A DNA stretch of 64,000 bases from Actinoplanes sp. N902-109 (GCF_000389965.1 NC_021191.1:3721501-3785500); one strand, 5' to 3'; shown: positions 43,221-50,408, counted from the stretch's first letter. A program made the numbers and translations. The notes: generated by a model from the sequence alone, not told the origin.

Positions 43221-44398
43221 CGGCCACCGACCGTGGCGAGCCTGGCCTTCGACCAGGCGGTCGGGACGAAAGCCCCGTTCTGCACGGTGGTGATGGCGAT
43301 GTAGTCGGTGGACAGTCCGCTGTGGTTGGTGGCCGAGTACTTGTAGGTGCCGTTCGGCGTGGTCAGCGTCGTCGATTCCAGCGCGGCCCGGACCTTCTCC
43401 CGATCGGTGCCACCGGCCCGCTCGATCGCGGCTCGCAGCAGCTTGACCGCGCTGTAGCCGTCCTGGGCGAACTGGGGTGGCGGGTAACCGTGCTCGGCGG
43501 TGAAGGCGTCGGACAGCTCCTTGACGGCGGTCTTCTGCGGTCCGTCGGGCAACGAGTCGCCGACCACGCCGATGGAGCTCGCCACCGTGACGCCCTCGGC
43601 CGCCGGGCCGGCCGGGTCGAGGAACAGCTTGCTGGCCTGCGACCCGGTGAGCACCAGCGGGATGCGCAGGCCACTGGCCGCGTACTGCTTGGTCAGTGCC
43701 ACCGCGGGCGCGCCGGTCGCCCACACCATCAGCGACTGGGCGGACGAGGACCGGACGTGGGTGAACACCGCGCCGAACTCGGTGGCGGTGGTCTGGAACT
43801 CCTCGACCGGGTCCAGGGTGACGCCGTACTGCGCGGCCTTGGCCCGCAGCCCCTTGACCCCGGCGACGGCGTAGCTGCTGCGGGTGTCGTAGGCGACCGC
43901 GAGCCGGGTCACCTTGCTTGCCTGCAAGTACTGCAGAGTGGCCTCGGCGTAGGTGCCGGCGGTGGCGGGCACGACGAAGACGTACGGGTGCACGGGTTGC
44001 ACCTGCTCGTCGGCCGGGGTGAGCGACAGGTAGGGGATCTTCGCGCGGTCGACCAGCGGCAGCGTGGCCAGCGCGGAGTTGGAGAACGGCGAGCCGATCA
44101 CCGCGTCGGCGTCGCCCTTGATGTCGTTGAACGCCAGCACCGCCTGGTCGGGCTGGCTCTTGTCGTCGCGCACGGTCAGCTCGAGGCGCCGGCCCCCGAT
44201 GCCGCCCGCGTCGTTGATCTGCCGCACAGCGAGCGCGACGGATTTCTGGTTCTCGCTGCCCAGCGGTGAGTAGTTGCCGGTCAGCGACACGATCTGGGCG
44301 ACCCGGATCGGGTCGGCACCGCCGCTGTCGTCGTCGCCGCAGCCGGCCGCGGCGGCCACCAGGGCAAGGGTCAGAAGGAGGGGCACTGGTCTGCGCAC
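43217..44398 (-). CDS. Extracellular substrate-binding lipoprotein of a Liv-type ABC importer
   Basis: A 393-residue periplasmic-binding-fold protein (Peripla_BP_6). The signal MRRPVPLLLTLALVAAAAGC ends in a lipobox AAGC, so the mature protein is lipid-anchored. IRVAQIVSLTGNYSPLGSENQKSVALAVRQINDAGGIGGRRLEL is the LivK/LivJ N-terminal pattern. It is the first gene of the operon running to 36199; GTG 44398 follows a strong AGGAGGT site. It captures the unknown compound and presents it to the permease. It is divergent from the PaaX regulator. Confidence 0.94.
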   Translation of the reverse strand: MRRPVPLLLTLALVAAAAGCGDDDSGGADPIRVAQIVSLTGNYSPLGSENQKSVALAVRQINDAGGIGGRRLELTVRDDKSQPDQAVLAFNDIKGDADAVIGSPFSNSALATLPLVDRAKIPYLSLTPADEQVQPVHPYVFVVPATAGTYAEATLQYLQASKVTRLAVAYDTRSSYAVAGVKGLRAKAAQYGVTLDPVEEFQTTATEFGAVFTHVRSSSAQSLMVWATGAPAVALTKQYAASGLRIPLVLTGSQASKLFLDPAGPAAEGVTVASSIGVVGDSLPDGPQKTAVKELSDAFTAEHGYPPPQFAQDGYSAVKLLRAAIERAGGTDREKVRAALESTTLTTPNGTYKYSATNHSGLSTDYIAITTVQNGAFVPTAWSKARLATVGGR

Positions 44399-44464
44399 GA
44401 GTACCTCCTAGTACTACGAGCGTTTCGGGCCCGTTACGTGCAGCATCGAAGTTAGGCGCATTGC

Positions 44465-44476
44465 TGACGGCCGTCA
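44465..44476. promoter_or_regulatory. Perfect 12-bp palindrome, candidate PaaX operator
   Basis: TGACGGCCGTCA lies in the 101-base gap between the Liv-type operon and the paaX-like gene, overlapping the -35 position of the latter. It is a natural candidate for an operator recognised by that regulator. Confidence 0.5.
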
Positions 44477-44486
44477 ATATTGTGAC

Positions 44487-44492
44487 TAACAT
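44487..44492 (+). promoter_or_regulatory. -10 box of the paaX-like gene (leaderless)
   Basis: TAACAT ends seven bases before ATG 44500, with CTGACG at 44464-44469 giving a 17-base spacer to a plausible -35. No ribosome site intervenes, so the mRNA is probably leaderless. Confidence 0.55.
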
Positions 44493-44499
44493 TGCCGGC

Positions 44500-45312
44500 A
44501 TGCCGTCCGGGACCGCCGATCACTCGCCCCGCCCGCAGACGCTGGTGCTGATGCTGCTCGGCGACCATGTGCTGGACCGCGACGTGTGCGTCTTCTCGGG
44601 CAGCGTCATCGACGTGCTCGCCCGGCTGGGCATCTCCGAGCACGCGACCCGCTCCACCCTGACCCGGATGGCCGGGCGCGATCTGCTGCAGCGCCGCCGG
44701 CACGGCCGCAAGGTGTACGTCGGGCTGACCGCCCGGTCGACCACGATCCTGCGCGACGGCCGCACCCGGATCTGGCAGACCGGCGCGGTCAACGACCGGT
44801 GGGACGGCAGCTGGACGTTGCTCTGCTTCTCGCTGCCCGAGTCCTGGCAGCGGCAGCGGCACGACCTGCGCTCGCAGCTGAGCTGGTCCGGCTTCGGCCC
44901 GCTGCAGGGCGGCCTCTGGATCGCACCCGGCGCGGCGAACGCGAGCGCCATCGTGACCGGGCTGGGCCTGCAGGCCCATGCGCGGGTGTTCCGGGCACAC
45001 GCCGACGAGCTCACCGACGTGCCCGCGCTGATCGCCGACGCCTGGGACCTCACCGAGGTGGCCGCCCGCTACCGGGGTTTCCTCGACCGCTGGGAGGTGG
45101 CGCCACCCGAGGACGACCCGCTCGCGGCCCGGTTGGGCCTGGTCACCGAGTGGTTGGGCGCGATCCGCCGGGACCCCCGGCTGCCGGTCGAGCACCTGCC
45201 CGCCGGGTGGCCGGCCGTGGCCGCGCAGAAGCTGTTCCGCGAGCTCGAACTCGCGTACGCCGGCCCGGCCCGGGCCGCCGCCGCGGAAGTGCTGGACCTG
45301 CTGCCGGGCTGA
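44500..45312 (+). CDS. PaaX-family transcriptional repressor
   Basis: A 270-residue regulator. The N-terminal winged helix (LVLMLLGDHVLDRDVCVFSGSVIDVLARLGISEHATRSTLTRMAGRDLLQRRRHGRKVYVGLT) and the middle and C-terminal PaaX domains (WDGSWTLLCFSLPESWQRQRHDLRSQLSWSGFGPLQGGLWIAP) are clear. PaaX-type repressors respond to CoA thioesters such as phenylacetyl-CoA. Here it diverges from a Liv importer plus CoA-ligase operon, so its ligand is probably the acyl-CoA made by that pathway. ATG 44500 is chosen for the leaderless promoter signature; the long upstream frame extension lies inside the divergent gene. Confidence 0.92.
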   Translation: MPSGTADHSPRPQTLVLMLLGDHVLDRDVCVFSGSVIDVLARLGISEHATRSTLTRMAGRDLLQRRRHGRKVYVGLTARSTTILRDGRTRIWQTGAVNDRWDGSWTLLCFSLPESWQRQRHDLRSQLSWSGFGPLQGGLWIAPGAANASAIVTGLGLQAHARVFRAHADELTDVPALIADAWDLTEVAARYRGFLDRWEVAPPEDDPLAARLGLVTEWLGAIRRDPRLPVEHLPAGWPAVAAQKLFRELELAYAGPARAAAAEVLDLLPG

Positions 45313-45319
45313 CCCGCGC

Positions 45320-45389
45320 CGCGCTGCCCGGCTCGCGCTGCCCGGCTCGCGCTGCCCGGCTCGCGCTGCCCGGCTCGCGCCGCCCGGCT
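45320..45389. repeat. Five tandem copies of a 14-bp unit
   Basis: The unit CGCGCTGCCCGGCT is repeated four times exactly (45320-45375) and a fifth time with one change (45376-45389). It fills the gap between the stops of the convergent paaX-like and SnoaL-like genes. Confidence 0.9.
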
Positions 45390-45838
45390 CAGCGCAGCGG
45401 GAGATCGGCGCGCTCGGCGGCCGGGCGGGGGCCGAAGATGCGCCGGTCGGACCCGTCGATGCGGACGTCGTTGATGCTGGCCTCGCGACGGCGCATCAGG
45501 CCCGCGGCGTCGAACTCCCACTGCTCGTTGCCGTAGCTGCGCCACCACTGACCGGCGGGGTCGCGGCACTCGTACTGGAAGCGCACCGCGATGCGGTCGC
45601 CGTCGAAGGCCCACAGGGATTTGCGCAGCGCGTAGTCACGTTCGCGCTGCCACTTGGCGGTGAGGAAGGCGACGATCTCGGCGCGGCCGGTGACGAAGAC
45701 GTCGCGGTTGCGCCAGACCGAGTCCTCGGTGTACGCGAGGGCGACGCGGCCGGGGTCGCAGGTGTTCCAGGCGTCCTCGGCGGCCTGCACCTTGGCGAGC
45801 GCGGATTCGCGGGTGAACGGCGGTACGGGTGGTCGCAC
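45389..45838 (-). CDS. SnoaL/NTF2-like protein (DUF1348 type)
   Basis: A 149-residue protein. VQAAEDAWNTCDPGRVALAYTEDSVWRNRDVFVTGRAEIVAFLTAKWQRE and GDRIAVRFQYECRDPAGQWWRSYGNEQWEFDAAGLMRRREASIND are the full length of the DUF1348 branch of NTF2-like proteins. The biochemical role is undefined for this branch. It diverges from a TetR gene across 51 bases containing two inverted repeats, so it is very probably the TetR target. GTG 45838 is the start closest to the conserved domain. Confidence 0.87.
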   Translation of the reverse strand: MRPPVPPFTRESALAKVQAAEDAWNTCDPGRVALAYTEDSVWRNRDVFVTGRAEIVAFLTAKWQRERDYALRKSLWAFDGDRIAVRFQYECRDPAGQWWRSYGNEQWEFDAAGLMRRREASINDVRIDGSDRRIFGPRPAAERADLPLR

Positions 45839-45855
45839 GACGGCCTCCGGCGGTA

Positions 45856-45873
45856 GGAGAATGACGATTCTCC
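45856..45873. promoter_or_regulatory. Candidate TetR operator 1
   Basis: GGAGAAT (45856-45862) and ATTCTCC (45867-45873) are inverted around GACG. The GAGAA/TTCTC core is shared with the second site 10 bases to the right. It lies in the divergent gap between the SnoaL-like and TetR genes. Confidence 0.6.
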
Positions 45874-45875
45874 CG

Positions 45876-45881
45876 TACCGT
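45876..45881 (+). promoter_or_regulatory. -10 box of the tetR-like gene (leaderless)
   Basis: TACCGT ends eight bases before ATG 45890, between the two candidate operators. There is no Shine-Dalgarno sequence. No good -35 is visible. Confidence 0.45.
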
Positions 45882-45882
45882 A

Positions 45883-45898
45883 GAGAACCATGGTTCTC
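45883..45898. promoter_or_regulatory. Candidate TetR operator 2 centred on the tetR start codon
   Basis: GAGAACCATGGTTCTC is a perfect 16-bp palindrome. The ATG of the regulator sits at its centre, so binding would block its own transcription start. The core matches operator 1. Confidence 0.65.
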
Positions 45899-46567
45899 CC
45901 CGTCAACGAACCGGCCGGCGAACCGGCCCGCGAACCGGCCCGCGAACCGGCTGGCGAACCGGCCGGCGAATCGGCCCGCGAACCGGCCGGTGGATCGGCC
46001 GGCGATGCCCGCCGCCGGGTGCTGGACGCCGCCGAGGCCCGCATCGTCGCCCGCGGCATCCGCGCCATGGCCATGACCGAGGTGCGCGACGCGGCGGGTG
46101 TGTCGCTCAAGCGCCTCTACGCCCTGTACCCGACCAAGGAAGCCCTGGTCGACGCGGTGCTGGACCGCCGCGACGAGTGGTGGCGCGGCCGGCTGCGCGA
46201 CGTCGTCGACCGGGTGGACGACCCGCGCGAGCGGCTGCTGGCGGTCTTCGACTGGCTCGCGGCCTGGTTCGCCGAGCCCGGCTTCCGCGGCTGCACCTGG
46301 ATCAATGCGTACGGCGAGATGGGCGCGACCTCCCCGGCGGTGCTGGCCCGGGTGCGCGAGCACAAGGACCGCTTCGCCGCCCAGCTGACCGGCTGGGCCG
46401 CCGACGCCGGGCTGCCCCCGCAGCTCGGCGCCCAGGTGCTGCTGCTCGCCGAGGGGGCCATGGTGACCGCCGCGATCCAGGGCAGCCCGGCAGTCGCGGC
46501 CACGGCCCGGGACGCGGCCGCCGCCCTGCTCGGCGCCGCCGCGGGGCGGCTCGGCTCGCACCGCTGA
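45890..46567 (+). CDS. TetR-family transcriptional regulator with N-terminal EPA(G/R) repeats
   Basis: A 225-residue TetR protein. After a repetitive N-terminus (about residues 7-38), the HTH reads RRRVLDAAEARIVARGIRAMAMTEVRDAAGVSLKRLYALYPTKEALVDAVLDRR. The C-terminal domain (WLAAWFAEPGFRGCTWINAYGEMG) matches a common actinobacterial TetR subfamily. The N-terminal tail is encoded by eight 12-bp tandem repeats and has no counterpart in typical family members. It diverges from the SnoaL-like gene and probably represses it and itself through the two palindromes in the gap. Confidence 0.9.
   Translation: MVLPVNEPAGEPAREPAREPAGEPAGESAREPAGGSAGDARRRVLDAAEARIVARGIRAMAMTEVRDAAGVSLKRLYALYPTKEALVDAVLDRRDEWWRGRLRDVVDRVDDPRERLLAVFDWLAAWFAEPGFRGCTWINAYGEMGATSPAVLARVREHKDRFAAQLTGWAADAGLPPQLGAQVLLLAEGAMVTAAIQGSPAVAATARDAAAALLGAAAGRLGSHR
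45908..46003 (+). repeat. Eight tandem 12-bp repeats inside the tetR-like gene
   Basis: Units of the form GAACCGGCC(C/G)GC recur eight times in frame and encode tetrapeptides EPAG, EPAR, ESAR and GSAG. Copies two and three are identical; others differ by one to three bases. Confidence 0.92.
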
Positions 46568-46644
46568 TCATCGCGGCCCGCGGTGCGGCGCCGGTCGCCC
46601 ACGGCTACGAGGGTCAGCTCGATCGTCGGAGCCGGGCGGACGGG

Positions 46645-47445
46645 TCAGAGACGGGCCCGGCGGTGCGCCAGGATGCCGCCGTGCAGCAGGATGACCGCGG
46701 GCACCAGCACCGGCAGCCACATGGCGGCGAGCATGTCCGGGGTGTTCCAGAACAACGACTTCATGGCCAGGCCCACGTTGGCCACGCTCAGCAGCGCGGT
46801 CAGCGCCAGCGCGAGGCCGATCCGGTGGTCGAGCGCGGTCAGCGGGACAGCCAGCACCAGCACCAGCAGCAGCGGCAGCGCGGTGGTGCCCCGGCCCAGC
46901 AACGGCGCTTCGAGCAGCAGGACGAACGGCAGCAGCACCAGCGCCAGCCGGCGTGGCGGTTGCGGGTGGACCCGGCCGATCAGCGGTACGAGCAGCAGCA
47001 CCGCCAGCGGCTGCACCCATTGCGGGACGTTGACCAGGTCGTGGCGCCCGATGGTGTCCAGCGCAACCGCGCCGGCGGCGCTGAGGGCGGCGTACAGATG
47101 CCGGCGTCCGGCCGCGAAGCCGACCGCCAGCACGCTCAGCACGGCCTGGCCCAGCACCCAGCTTGCCGGGGTGGCCACCGCGCGCAGGAGTTCACCGGCC
47201 GCGCCGGTCAGCAGCAGGGCCAGGGCGGCCAGGTAGCAGGCGGACAGCCAGCTGCCGGCCACGGTGCGGTGCTCCAGGGTGCGCAGCCGGGCCCGCAGGC
47301 CACCGACGATCAGGGCGGCGCGCTCGCGCAGGGTCGGGCGACCGCCCTCGGCGAGCACGGCCAGCATCTCGGGACCCCGCTCGTCGCGGTACTGCCGGGG
47401 GTAGAAGCGCAGCAGGTAGCCGTACTTCCGCTCGAAGGACGTCAT
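46645..47445 (-). CDS. Multi-pass membrane protein of unknown function, partner of PadR regulator
   Basis: A 266-residue protein. The soluble start MTSFERKYGYLLRFYPRQYRDERGPEMLAVLAEGG is a motif seen in many actinobacterial membrane proteins encoded next to PadR regulators. It is followed by about seven hydrophobic helices from residue 65 onward and a basic tail. The ATG overlaps the PadR stop (ATGA). This pairing suggests it is regulated by PadR and may sense or resist membrane-active compounds; no function is known. Confidence 0.8.
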   Translation of the reverse strand: MTSFERKYGYLLRFYPRQYRDERGPEMLAVLAEGGRPTLRERAALIVGGLRARLRTLEHRTVAGSWLSACYLAALALLLTGAAGELLRAVATPASWVLGQAVLSVLAVGFAAGRRHLYAALSAAGAVALDTIGRHDLVNVPQWVQPLAVLLLVPLIGRVHPQPPRRLALVLLPFVLLLEAPLLGRGTTALPLLLVLVLAVPLTALDHRIGLALALTALLSVANVGLAMKSLFWNTPDMLAAMWLPVLVPAVILLHGGILAHRRARL

Positions 47446-47756
47446 GCCAGCCCCACCGCCGGGCGGCCGACGGTGACCACGCGGGCTGCGGCTGCCAGCC
47501 GGTCGGCCTCGGCGCCGAGCGCGGCGCGGCCCTGCTCGGTCATCGCGTAGTAGCGCCGGCTGCGGCCGTTGACGATCTCCTCGCCGTGGGCGGTGATGAG
47601 GCCGGCGCCGGTGAGCCGGTCGAGCGCGGCGTACAGCGTGCCGGTCGCCAGGCGCACCCGCCCGTCGGAGAGTTCCGCGGCCCGCTGCGTGATCGCGTAG
47701 CCGTGCAGCGCCTCGTGTTGCAACGCGGCCAGGATGAAGTAGGTGGCTGGAGTCAT
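47442..47756 (-). CDS. PadR-family transcriptional regulator
   Basis: A 104-residue winged-helix protein: MTPATYFILAALQHEALHGYAITQRAAELSDGRVRLATGTLYAALDRLTGAGLI is the PadR fold with the HGYAI and GTLYAALDRL motifs. Short C-terminal helix, so PadR-s1 type. It is preceded by a near-consensus promoter without leader (47763-47791) in which a large palindrome overlaps the spacer, indicating self-repression. It is the first gene of a two-gene operon with the membrane protein. Confidence 0.92.
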   Translation of the reverse strand: MTPATYFILAALQHEALHGYAITQRAAELSDGRVRLATGTLYAALDRLTGAGLITAHGEEIVNGRSRRYYAMTEQGRAALGAEADRLAAAARVVTVGRPAVGLA

Positions 47757-47762
47757 GCCGTC

Positions 47763-47791
47763 AACATATGTCGACCGTCGACGTATGGCAA
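47763..47791 (-). promoter_or_regulatory. Leaderless padR promoter with embedded operator
   Basis: On the minus strand TTGCCA (47791-47786) and TATGTT (47768-47763) are separated by exactly 17 bases, and the ATG follows six bases later. The arms CATATGTCGAC (47765-47775) and GTCGACGTATG (47777-47787) form an 11-bp inverted repeat with one mismatch that covers the spacer and both boxes. Confidence 0.7.
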
Positions 47792-47889
47792 CCGTCGCGG
47801 AAAATTTCTGATCTTGGCGGCAGCAGGTGGCGGCTCCCGGCGCGTTCATGAGGGGAAGCAGTTCCGCAGACGGTGGAGGAGTTGGGTCG

Positions 47890-48780
47890 ATGGCAGTGAA
47901 CCGTAAGAGGCTCAAGGTGGGCGTGGCCATGGCGGCGGTCCTGGTCGTCGCGCTCGGTGCCGGGATCGGCACGGCCGACGCGGGCACCCGGCGCCCGTGG
48001 AGCGCCAAGCCGACCAAGCCCGCCGCGACGCCCACCCCGGCCGCGACCAGCGCGCCCACCTGGGCCCCGCCACCGGCCAACGCGACCTTCGACTACCAGA
48101 TCGGCGGGGCGTACCAGCCGCCCGCCGGCGTCACCGTGGTCAGCCGGGACCGGGAGGCCGCCCCGGCCGCCGGGATCTACACGATCTGCTACGTCAACGC
48201 CTTCCAGGCGCAGCCCGGCACCGAGTCGTGGTGGCAGCGCAACCACCCGGACCTCATCCTCCGCGACGGCAACGGCGATCCGGTCGTCGACGAGGACTGG
48301 AACGAGCTGATGCTGGACTTCTCCACCGAGGCCAAGCGCACCGCGCTGACCGGGATCGTCGGCGAGTGGATCGACGGTTGCGCGGCCGACGGCTTCCGGG
48401 CGATCGAGGCCGACAACCTCGACTCCTACACCCGGTCGCAGAAGCTGCTGACCCAGGACCAGGCGGTCGCCTACGCCACCGCGCTCAACTCCCGGGCGCA
48501 CGACCGGGGCCTGGCCGCGGGGCAGAAGAACACCGCCGAGCTGAGCAGCGCGACCGCCCGCAAGGCCGGGTTCGACTTCGCGGTCGCCGAGGAGTGCGCC
48601 GACTTCGACGAGTGCGACGCCTACACCGCCACCTACGGCAGCAACGTGATCGTGATCGAATACTCGCGCAGCGGGTTCTCCAAGGCGTGCGCGTCGGTGG
48701 GCAGCAAGCTGTCGGTCGTGCTGCGCGACGTGGACGTCACCACGCCGGGCTCACGGTCGTACACGTACGGGGCGTGCTGA
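47890..48780 (+). CDS. Secreted GH114-type endo-alpha-1,4-polygalactosaminidase-like protein
   Basis: A 296-residue exported protein. Signal peptide (1-31), a Pro/Thr/Ala linker (TPTPAATSAPTWAPPP), then a TIM-barrel with TFDYQIGG, GIYTICYVNAFQAQPG, FRAIEADNLDSYTRS and FAVAEECADFDECDAYT, all features of the GH114/TM1410-like family. Such enzymes attack galactosaminogalactan-like polymers. GGAGGAG precedes ATG 47890. It is followed after 47 bases by a sigma factor, so co-transcription is possible. Confidence 0.87.
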   Translation: MAVNRKRLKVGVAMAAVLVVALGAGIGTADAGTRRPWSAKPTKPAATPTPAATSAPTWAPPPANATFDYQIGGAYQPPAGVTVVSRDREAAPAAGIYTICYVNAFQAQPGTESWWQRNHPDLILRDGNGDPVVDEDWNELMLDFSTEAKRTALTGIVGEWIDGCAADGFRAIEADNLDSYTRSQKLLTQDQAVAYATALNSRAHDRGLAAGQKNTAELSSATARKAGFDFAVAEECADFDECDAYTATYGSNVIVIEYSRSGFSKACASVGSKLSVVLRDVDVTTPGSRSYTYGAC

Positions 48781-48827
48781 TCACAACTCGCCCCCGCGCC
48801 GCCCTCGAGCCCTCCGGACCAGGCCAG

Positions 48828-49343
48828 ATGACCACGGACGACACGGTACGCAGCACGGACTTCGACGAGTTCGTCCAGGGCCGTGGCCGCGCGCTGCTGC
48901 GGTTCGCGTACGTGCTGTCCGGCGACGCGCATCTCGCCGAGGACCTGGTCCAGGAGGTGCTGGCCCGGATGCACCGGCGCTGGGACCGGATCGCCGCGAT
49001 GGACAACGCCGAGGCGTACGTGCGCACCGCGATCGTCCGGCAGTTCCTGTCGTGGCGCCGGCGGCGGGCGTACCGGGAAGCGGTCCTCGCCGAGGTGCCG
49101 GAGGCGGCCGGGTCGGAGGAGCCGCAGCAGCACGTCGTCGCCCGCGACCAGATGTGGCGGCTGCTGCGCGGACTGCCCCGGGCGCAGCGGGCCGTGCTGG
49201 TGCTGCGCTTCTACTGCGACCTGCCGGACCCGGCGATCGCCGAGCTGCTCGGTTGCGGCCAGTCGACCGTCCGCTCGCAGGCGGCCCGCGCCCTGACCCG
49301 GATGCGCGCCATGATCACCGACAACGGGGGTGGCAATGGATGA
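48828..49343 (+). CDS. ECF RNA polymerase sigma factor (SigE-family, SCO-type)
   Basis: A 171-residue sigma-70-like factor. Region 2 reads DFDEFVQGRGRALLRFAYVLSGDAHLAEDLVQEVLARMHRRWDRI; region 4 is LPRAQRAVLVLRFYCDLPDPAIAELLGCGQSTVRSQAARALTRMR. The spacing and PDP-AIAELLGCGQSTVRSQAARAL pattern place it in the actinobacterial SigE/ECF41-unrelated small group with a membrane partner downstream. The stop overlaps the next gene by eight bases. The regulator controls unknown genes; the membrane protein may tether or inhibit it. Confidence 0.92.
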   Translation: MTTDDTVRSTDFDEFVQGRGRALLRFAYVLSGDAHLAEDLVQEVLARMHRRWDRIAAMDNAEAYVRTAIVRQFLSWRRRRAYREAVLAEVPEAAGSEEPQQHVVARDQMWRLLRGLPRAQRAVLVLRFYCDLPDPAIAELLGCGQSTVRSQAARALTRMRAMITDNGGGNG

Positions 49344-50304
49344 GCTGGACCGGTTGCTGGCCGACACGATGCAGGACGCCGCCGGCCGGGCACCCACCGG
49401 CCCGGGCTTGCTCGCCGCCGTGCACACCCGGTCGCGCCGCCGCCGCCGGCGCCGCGTGGCCACCGTGGCGGCGGTGACGGTTGCTGCGGCGGTGCTGGTG
49501 GCCGGCATCCCGTTCGTGACCGTGCTGGCCGCCCGCCCGGAGCCGGCCGTCCGCCCCGCCGCGCCGCAGCCGTCCGCCGCCGGTCAGGTCACGCTCGCCC
49601 GGGGGTGGTCCGCGCCGGTGTTCCCCTACACCCTGCCGGCCACCGACGGGATGAGCGCGCCGGTTGCCTCGGCGGACAACGGGCGGCTCAGCGCCTTCTT
49701 CGAAGCCACCGAGCTGAACGAGCACGCGGACGTCACGGTCACCGTCTCGGGCGGCGAACCGGCCTTCAGCGACTCGGCCACCGAGACGGCCGAGCAGGTG
49801 CGCGGGCACACCGGCACCCTGCGGACCGTCGACGTGCAGCCGGCCCGGCGGCTCACGCTGGTCTGGCGGGAGGCGCCGGGCCGGTGGATCCAGCTGGCCA
49901 CCGACGACACGTACACCCCCGCGCAGGTCGTGGCGCTCGCCGGTGCGCTCACCAAGGCGTCGGTCCCGGTGCAGCCGCCCTTCGAGCTGGCCTGGAGCCC
50001 GGCCGGGCTGGTCACCGACACGGTCAGCGCCTCCCGGATGACCTTCCGGGCGCCGGGTGCGGGCACCGCCGGGTTCCGCACCGTGCTGCGCAAGCGCCGC
50101 CAGCTCACCGCCGCCGACCGCAAGGTCGGCGGATACGCCGCGGAACTCACCCGCCACAGCGGCACCGTCACCCTCGCCGTGGACGTCACCGACTGGGACG
50201 CCACGCTGGAGGTGACCGTGACCGGCGGCCTCACCATCAGCGACGCCGACCTGCTGCGCTACGCCGCCGGCATCCGGATCCTCAACCGGTCCGACCCGGA
50301 GTAG
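49336..50304 (+). CDS. Membrane-anchored protein downstream of ECF sigma factor (possible anti-sigma-like)
   Basis: A 322-residue protein. A short cytoplasmic N-terminus (MDELDRLLADTMQDAAGRAPTGPGLLAAVHTRSRRRRRRR) precedes one membrane helix (VATVAAVTVAAAVLVAGIPFVTVLA), then a large extracytoplasmic domain rich in Thr/Val beta strands. This topology is usual for proteins co-encoded with SigE-like ECF factors, but no zinc-finger anti-sigma motif is present. ATG 49336 follows a GGGGGTGG stretch; GTG 49330 is an alternative start. Overlap with the sigma gene suggests functional linkage. Confidence 0.78.
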   Translation: MDELDRLLADTMQDAAGRAPTGPGLLAAVHTRSRRRRRRRVATVAAVTVAAAVLVAGIPFVTVLAARPEPAVRPAAPQPSAAGQVTLARGWSAPVFPYTLPATDGMSAPVASADNGRLSAFFEATELNEHADVTVTVSGGEPAFSDSATETAEQVRGHTGTLRTVDVQPARRLTLVWREAPGRWIQLATDDTYTPAQVVALAGALTKASVPVQPPFELAWSPAGLVTDTVSASRMTFRAPGAGTAGFRTVLRKRRQLTAADRKVGGYAAELTRHSGTVTLAVDVTDWDATLEVTVTGGLTISDADLLRYAAGIRILNRSDPE

Positions 50305-50408
50305 CGGCGGCCGGCCCGGTCCCGATTTCGGCATTCGGCACTCGTGCCGCCGGGCCGGCGTTACGTTCGAGGACTGGATCATCCGCTCGTTCGGGGGGAA
50401 GCGCAGCG

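Noticed and set aside
42450..44501. 683-codon minus-strand frame that looks like a LivG fusion
   Set aside because: Only the segment 42450-43220 is LivG; the rest is a shadow of the substrate-binding lipoprotein gene read in another frame.
45320..45389. Tandem repeats considered as a CRISPR array
   Set aside because: The 14-bp units are contiguous with no spacers and there are no cas genes.
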